From positions 1 through 64,000 of the forward strand of contig JAPLFQ010000021.1 in the NCBI GenBank assembly GCA_026390595.1: DNA of 64,000 nucleotides, written 5' to 3'. The first letter of the stretch is position 1, and each line of letters opens with the position of its first letter. The notes under the pieces were generated by a model that searched no databases, was not told the origin of the DNA, and saw only the letters and a program-made list of their open reading frames with translations. Positions 61,823 through 64,000 of the stretch are shown here, one piece after another. The stretch comes from Ignavibacteriales bacterium (GTDB lineage: Bacteria; Bacteroidota; Ignavibacteria; UBA10030). A program made the translations under genes and the position numbers.

Positions 61823-62185
61823 CTACGCTTTCGTCTCGGCCGGTTTGTCTGCGTGTTCTCCCCATCCGTGGCCGCAGCGCCGATTCCATTCTTCTCTGAA
61901 CTTTTCCCTTTCCTCGGGAGCCATCGCAGCGAGCTTCTCCTCGAACTTGCGGCGCCAGCGATCGTGGCGCCAGCCATTCGCATAGCGCCATCTTCCCCAG
62001 CCGCGCAGCAGAATATGGGATAGTGCGAGCAGCCCCACTGCCTGCCAGAACGTGAGCGCCGGCCCCCTGAACAGATCCGGGATCAGCGCGTTCCAGAGCA
62101 GCATGACAACGAGCCCCAGCACTGCTCCACCGAACACAACAAACGCCACCATCGTTCCAACTTTTTTTATCCACCATGGTCTCAT
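61823..62185 (-). CDS. Small membrane protein next to an ECF sigma factor
   Basis: 120 residues with two hydrophobic helices (VAFVVFGGAVLGLVVMLLWNALIPDLF and LTFWQAVGLLALSHILL). A highly charged C-terminal helix (WRRKFEEKLAAMAPEEREKFREEW) follows, ending CGHGWGEHADKPAETKA. It resembles small proteins that I remember next to ECF sigma genes in Bacteroidota. It starts 11 bp after the sigma gene and may act as its membrane partner, although no zinc-finger anti-sigma motif is present. Confidence 0.78.
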   Translation of the reverse strand: MRPWWIKKVGTMVAFVVFGGAVLGLVVMLLWNALIPDLFRGPALTFWQAVGLLALSHILLRGWGRWRYANGWRHDRWRRKFEEKLAAMAPEEREKFREEWNRRCGHGWGEHADKPAETKA

Positions 62186-62196
62186 AGCAATACTCC

Positions 62197-62778
62197 TTAT
62201 GTGGTTGTTTCGAATTCATCATAGAGATCCTGCAGCCGCTCGCGCAGAGCCAGGACCGCGTATCGCTTGCGGGACAACAGCGTGTTGACGGCTTCGCCTG
62301 TCTCCGCCGCAATCTCCTTGAAACTCTTTCCTTCCAATTCATGCATCACGAACGCTTCGCGTTGCTCCTCGGGGAGGTCTTCGAGGGCATCAGATAATTC
62401 ACTCCACACGACCGACCTCGCATACAGGCTGTCCGGACTCATGGAATTGTCATAGAGAATGTCTTCGAGGTTGATCGGCTCGCCGGGATTCGCTTCATCC
62501 CGGGGGAGCGAATCGGGCCTCTTTTTCCTGTACCAATCGATAATCTTGTTGCGTGCAACACGGAACAACCAAGCAGTCAGTTTCTCAATCGGCTCCGTCA
62601 CACTGTAGCTGGCAACGAACTGAAAGAGCACATCCTGCAGGATGTCTTCGGCGTCCTCCGTTGTTCGGACTCTCCTTCGGATGAAATCGAAAAGATGACG
62701 GTGTTCGGCGCCGACCGCGTCTTCGAGCGATTTGATATCCTGGACCGGTATGCTCTGTATTCCTATCAAGAATCCCAT
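62197..62778 (-). CDS. ECF RNA polymerase sigma factor
   Basis: 193 residues from ATG 62778; the longer frame upstream is rich in Arg and not supported. Region 2: RRVRTTEDAEDILQDVLFQFVASYSVTEPIEKLTAWLFRVARNKIIDWYRKKRPD. Region 4: EDLPEEQREAFVMHELEGKSFKEIAAETGEAVNTLLSRKRYAVLALRERL. It forms a two-gene unit with the small membrane protein. Confidence 0.93.
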   Translation of the reverse strand: MGFLIGIQSIPVQDIKSLEDAVGAEHRHLFDFIRRRVRTTEDAEDILQDVLFQFVASYSVTEPIEKLTAWLFRVARNKIIDWYRKKRPDSLPRDEANPGEPINLEDILYDNSMSPDSLYARSVVWSELSDALEDLPEEQREAFVMHELEGKSFKEIAAETGEAVNTLLSRKRYAVLALRERLQDLYDEFETTT

Positions 62779-62986
62779 TCTCTTAGTATGACGAATGACC
62801 AACCGAAATATTGTCCGGCGCAGCAGCCTTCTGAGAACACGAACCGCCCGTGATCCGCTGCTCACGAGGGCGTGTGCGGAAAGGCCTTTGGATTATATGT
62901 TTCGGTTTGGGCGAAAAAGCTGTACTATTCAACATTGAGCGCTATTCAATAATTCCCTTACAAATACCTATAGAAAGGGTGCATCG

Positions 62987-63673
62987 TTGAAATCACATCT
63001 CAAGATCATAGGGATATTCCTTCTCGTGCCTGCGCTACTCTCCTCGCAGGGAAAAGAACCAATCAAGTCTCAGAAAGACAAAGTGAGCTACAGTATCGGC
63101 CTCGACTTTGGAAAGAACATGAAGAGCCAGTCGGTGGAACTCAATCTGGATCTCCTTCTCCGCGGCATACGTGACGGGCTTGCCGAAGCGGCCCCGGCTT
63201 TGACGGATGCGGAGATGAGGGAAGCTATGACTACATTCCAGAAGGAGATGATGGCGAAGATGCAGGAAAAGCAGAAAGTCTCGGGCGAAAAGAACAAGAA
63301 AGAAGGCGAGGCATTTCTTGCCGAGAACAAGAAAAAACCCGGCATCGTGACGCTCCCAAGCGGACTGCAATACAAGATTCTGAAAGACGGGATCGGAAAG
63401 TCACCGAAGGCGACTGACACGGTTACGGTGCACTACCGCGGCACGCTGGTCAGCGGGAAGGAATTTGAAAGTTCATACAAGGGGGGCGCACCCACGACGT
63501 ACCCGTTGAAGGGCTTTATTCCGGGCTGGGTTGAGGCTCTTCAGAAAATGAAGGTCGGCTCGAAATGGCAGTTATTCGTCCCCTCGAACCTTGCCTATGG
63601 TGAAAACGGCCCAGGAGATATCGGACCGAATGCGACATTGATCTTTGAAGTGGAGCTTCTCGGAGCGAAATAG
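62987..63673 (+). CDS. FKBP-type peptidyl-prolyl isomerase, exported
   Basis: 228 residues from a TTG at 62987 with GAAAGGG upstream. Signal peptide (IIGIFLLVPALLSSQ), then the Mip/FkpA-type N-terminal dimerisation helices (VSYSIGLDFGKNMKSQSVELNLDLLLRGIRDGLA...EKNKKEGEAFLAENKKKPGIVTLPSGLQYKI). The FKBP catalytic domain follows (DTVTVHYRGTLVSGKEFESSYKGGAPTTYPLKGFIPGWVEALQKMKVGSKWQLFVPSNLAYGENGPGDIGPNATLIFEVELL). It assists protein folding in the periplasm. Confidence 0.95.
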   Translation: MKSHLKIIGIFLLVPALLSSQGKEPIKSQKDKVSYSIGLDFGKNMKSQSVELNLDLLLRGIRDGLAEAAPALTDAEMREAMTTFQKEMMAKMQEKQKVSGEKNKKEGEAFLAENKKKPGIVTLPSGLQYKILKDGIGKSPKATDTVTVHYRGTLVSGKEFESSYKGGAPTTYPLKGFIPGWVEALQKMKVGSKWQLFVPSNLAYGENGPGDIGPNATLIFEVELLGAK

Positions 63674-63688
63674 AGATGGGTCATTGGG

Positions 63689-63806
63689 AGGCTGTCCAAA
63701 GAGTACTTGCAGCAGGCAGAAAGATAGAGGAAAGACTTTGAACTCAGGTCATTGGTGAATCTCAGTCAGGTCTGAATATCATTTCGTCCTGCATTTTGGA
63801 CAGCCT
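63689..63806. mobile_element. MITE-like segment with 12-bp terminal inverted repeats
   Basis: AGGCTGTCCAAA at 63689-63700 is repeated in inverted form as TTTGGACAGCCT at 63795-63806, enclosing 94 bp without a gene. GGCTGTCC-type ends are known from some insertion sequences. No transposase and no obvious target duplication were seen, so this is tentative. Confidence 0.4.
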
Positions 63807-63829
63807 TCATAATTGGCATAAGAAATTCG

Positions 63830-64000
63830 TCAACCGGCCTGTGGTGTCGAACGCAGGGAGAAATCGACGGCAAACGTCGAGCCTTTCCCCAACTCGCTCG
63901 TTGTGCGGAGACTGTAACCCATCAACTTGCACAAAGCCCTCGAAATCGTCAATCCCAGTCCTGTTCCCTCGATGTACTGACCAACGGCTTGTTCTCCTCT
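63830..64000 (-). CDS. Histidine kinase, C-terminal end only (runs off the window)
   Basis: Fifty-six residues are visible before a TGA stop. They show the G2 box of a kinase ATPase domain, [23 protein letters not shown], followed by [13 protein letters not shown], the usual last strands of HATPase_c. The rest of the gene lies beyond base 64000. Confidence 0.85.
   Translation of the reverse strand, partial: RGEQAVGQYIEGTGLGLTISRALCKLMGYSLRTTSELGKGSTFAVDFSLRSTPQAG

Noticed and set aside
1-64000. tRNA, rRNA or CRISPR loci
   Set aside because: I looked through the gaps between genes and saw no cloverleaf with a T-loop GTTCRA, no rRNA-like block and no spaced direct repeats. A covariance-model search would settle this.

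Overview
The window reads as chromosomal DNA of a Bacteroidota/Chlorobi-group bacterium, most likely an Ignavibacteria-type lineage (Ignavibacteria, Kapabacteria or Kryptonia relatives). The main clue is the C-terminal type IX secretion signal with the core NYPNPFNPST in three secreted proteins. Other clues are numerous ECF sigma/anti-sigma pairs, an SPFH-RHH pair and a medium GC content. I found no tRNA, rRNA, CRISPR array or transposase gene.

Layout. (1) 1-3784: a CoA-transferase, alanine dehydrogenase and a receiver protein carrying a kinase dimerisation box without a catalytic domain. (2) 3899-20867, minus strand: one long run of respiratory genes. In transcription order these are a 13-haem/cytochrome b fusion (CbcL-like architecture), a 19-haem membrane cytochrome, a separate cytochrome b, a 7-haem NapC/NirT protein (ImcH-like architecture), a Rieske protein, a b6f-type cytochrome b, an 11-haem membrane cytochrome, a tetrahaem c554-like protein, a small membrane protein, a beta-barrel porin, a 14-haem periplasmic cytochrome, a 9-haem lipoprotein with CX4CH sites, and the haem lyase CcmF. 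By motif count these carry 77 c-type haem sites. A near-consensus sigma-54 promoter lies just upstream of the first gene. (3) 21.5-28.6 kb: a DksA/TraR-like protein, a receiver-like protein and two tandem, nearly identical multihaem cytochromes with type IX secretion signals. Both copies are broken at the same place, and a second sigma-54 promoter precedes the pair. (4) 29.1-33.5 kb: a MarR regulator, a small membrane protein, a stand-alone Fis-type DNA-binding protein behind a third sigma-54 promoter, an NtrC-family activator and a PAS-PAS histidine kinase. (5) 33.9-41.4 kb: a two-PDZ protein and a 2039-residue surface protein of about 20 fibronectin-III repeats with a type IX signal. (6) 42-50.4 kb: two ECF sigma/anti-sigma modules with secreted DUF4139, VWA and DUF4097-like proteins. 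(7) 50.6-52.9 kb: an SPFH membrane protein, a ribbon-helix-helix protein and two paralogous unknown proteins behind a 33-bp operator-like repeat. (8) 53-64 kb: mostly housekeeping and accessory genes (aminotransferase, thioredoxin, M1 and M28 peptidases, EamA transporter, RsbR N-terminal-type protein, GH172/DUF2961 protein, beta-carbonic anhydrase, a third ECF sigma, FKBP isomerase) and the end of a histidine kinase.

How it may work together (inference). The cytochrome run has parts for three or four kinds of quinol oxidation at the inner membrane (CbcL-like, ImcH-like, Rieske/cytochrome b), periplasmic carriers, a porin-cytochrome route through the outer membrane, and type IX-secreted surface cytochromes nearby. 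That is the parts list of an extracellular electron transfer chain. The sigma-54 promoters in front of the respiratory run, the secreted cytochromes and the fis-like gene, together with an NtrC activator, a kinase and a Fis-type protein whose helix-turn-helix resembles the activator's, suggest one sigma-54-controlled regulon.
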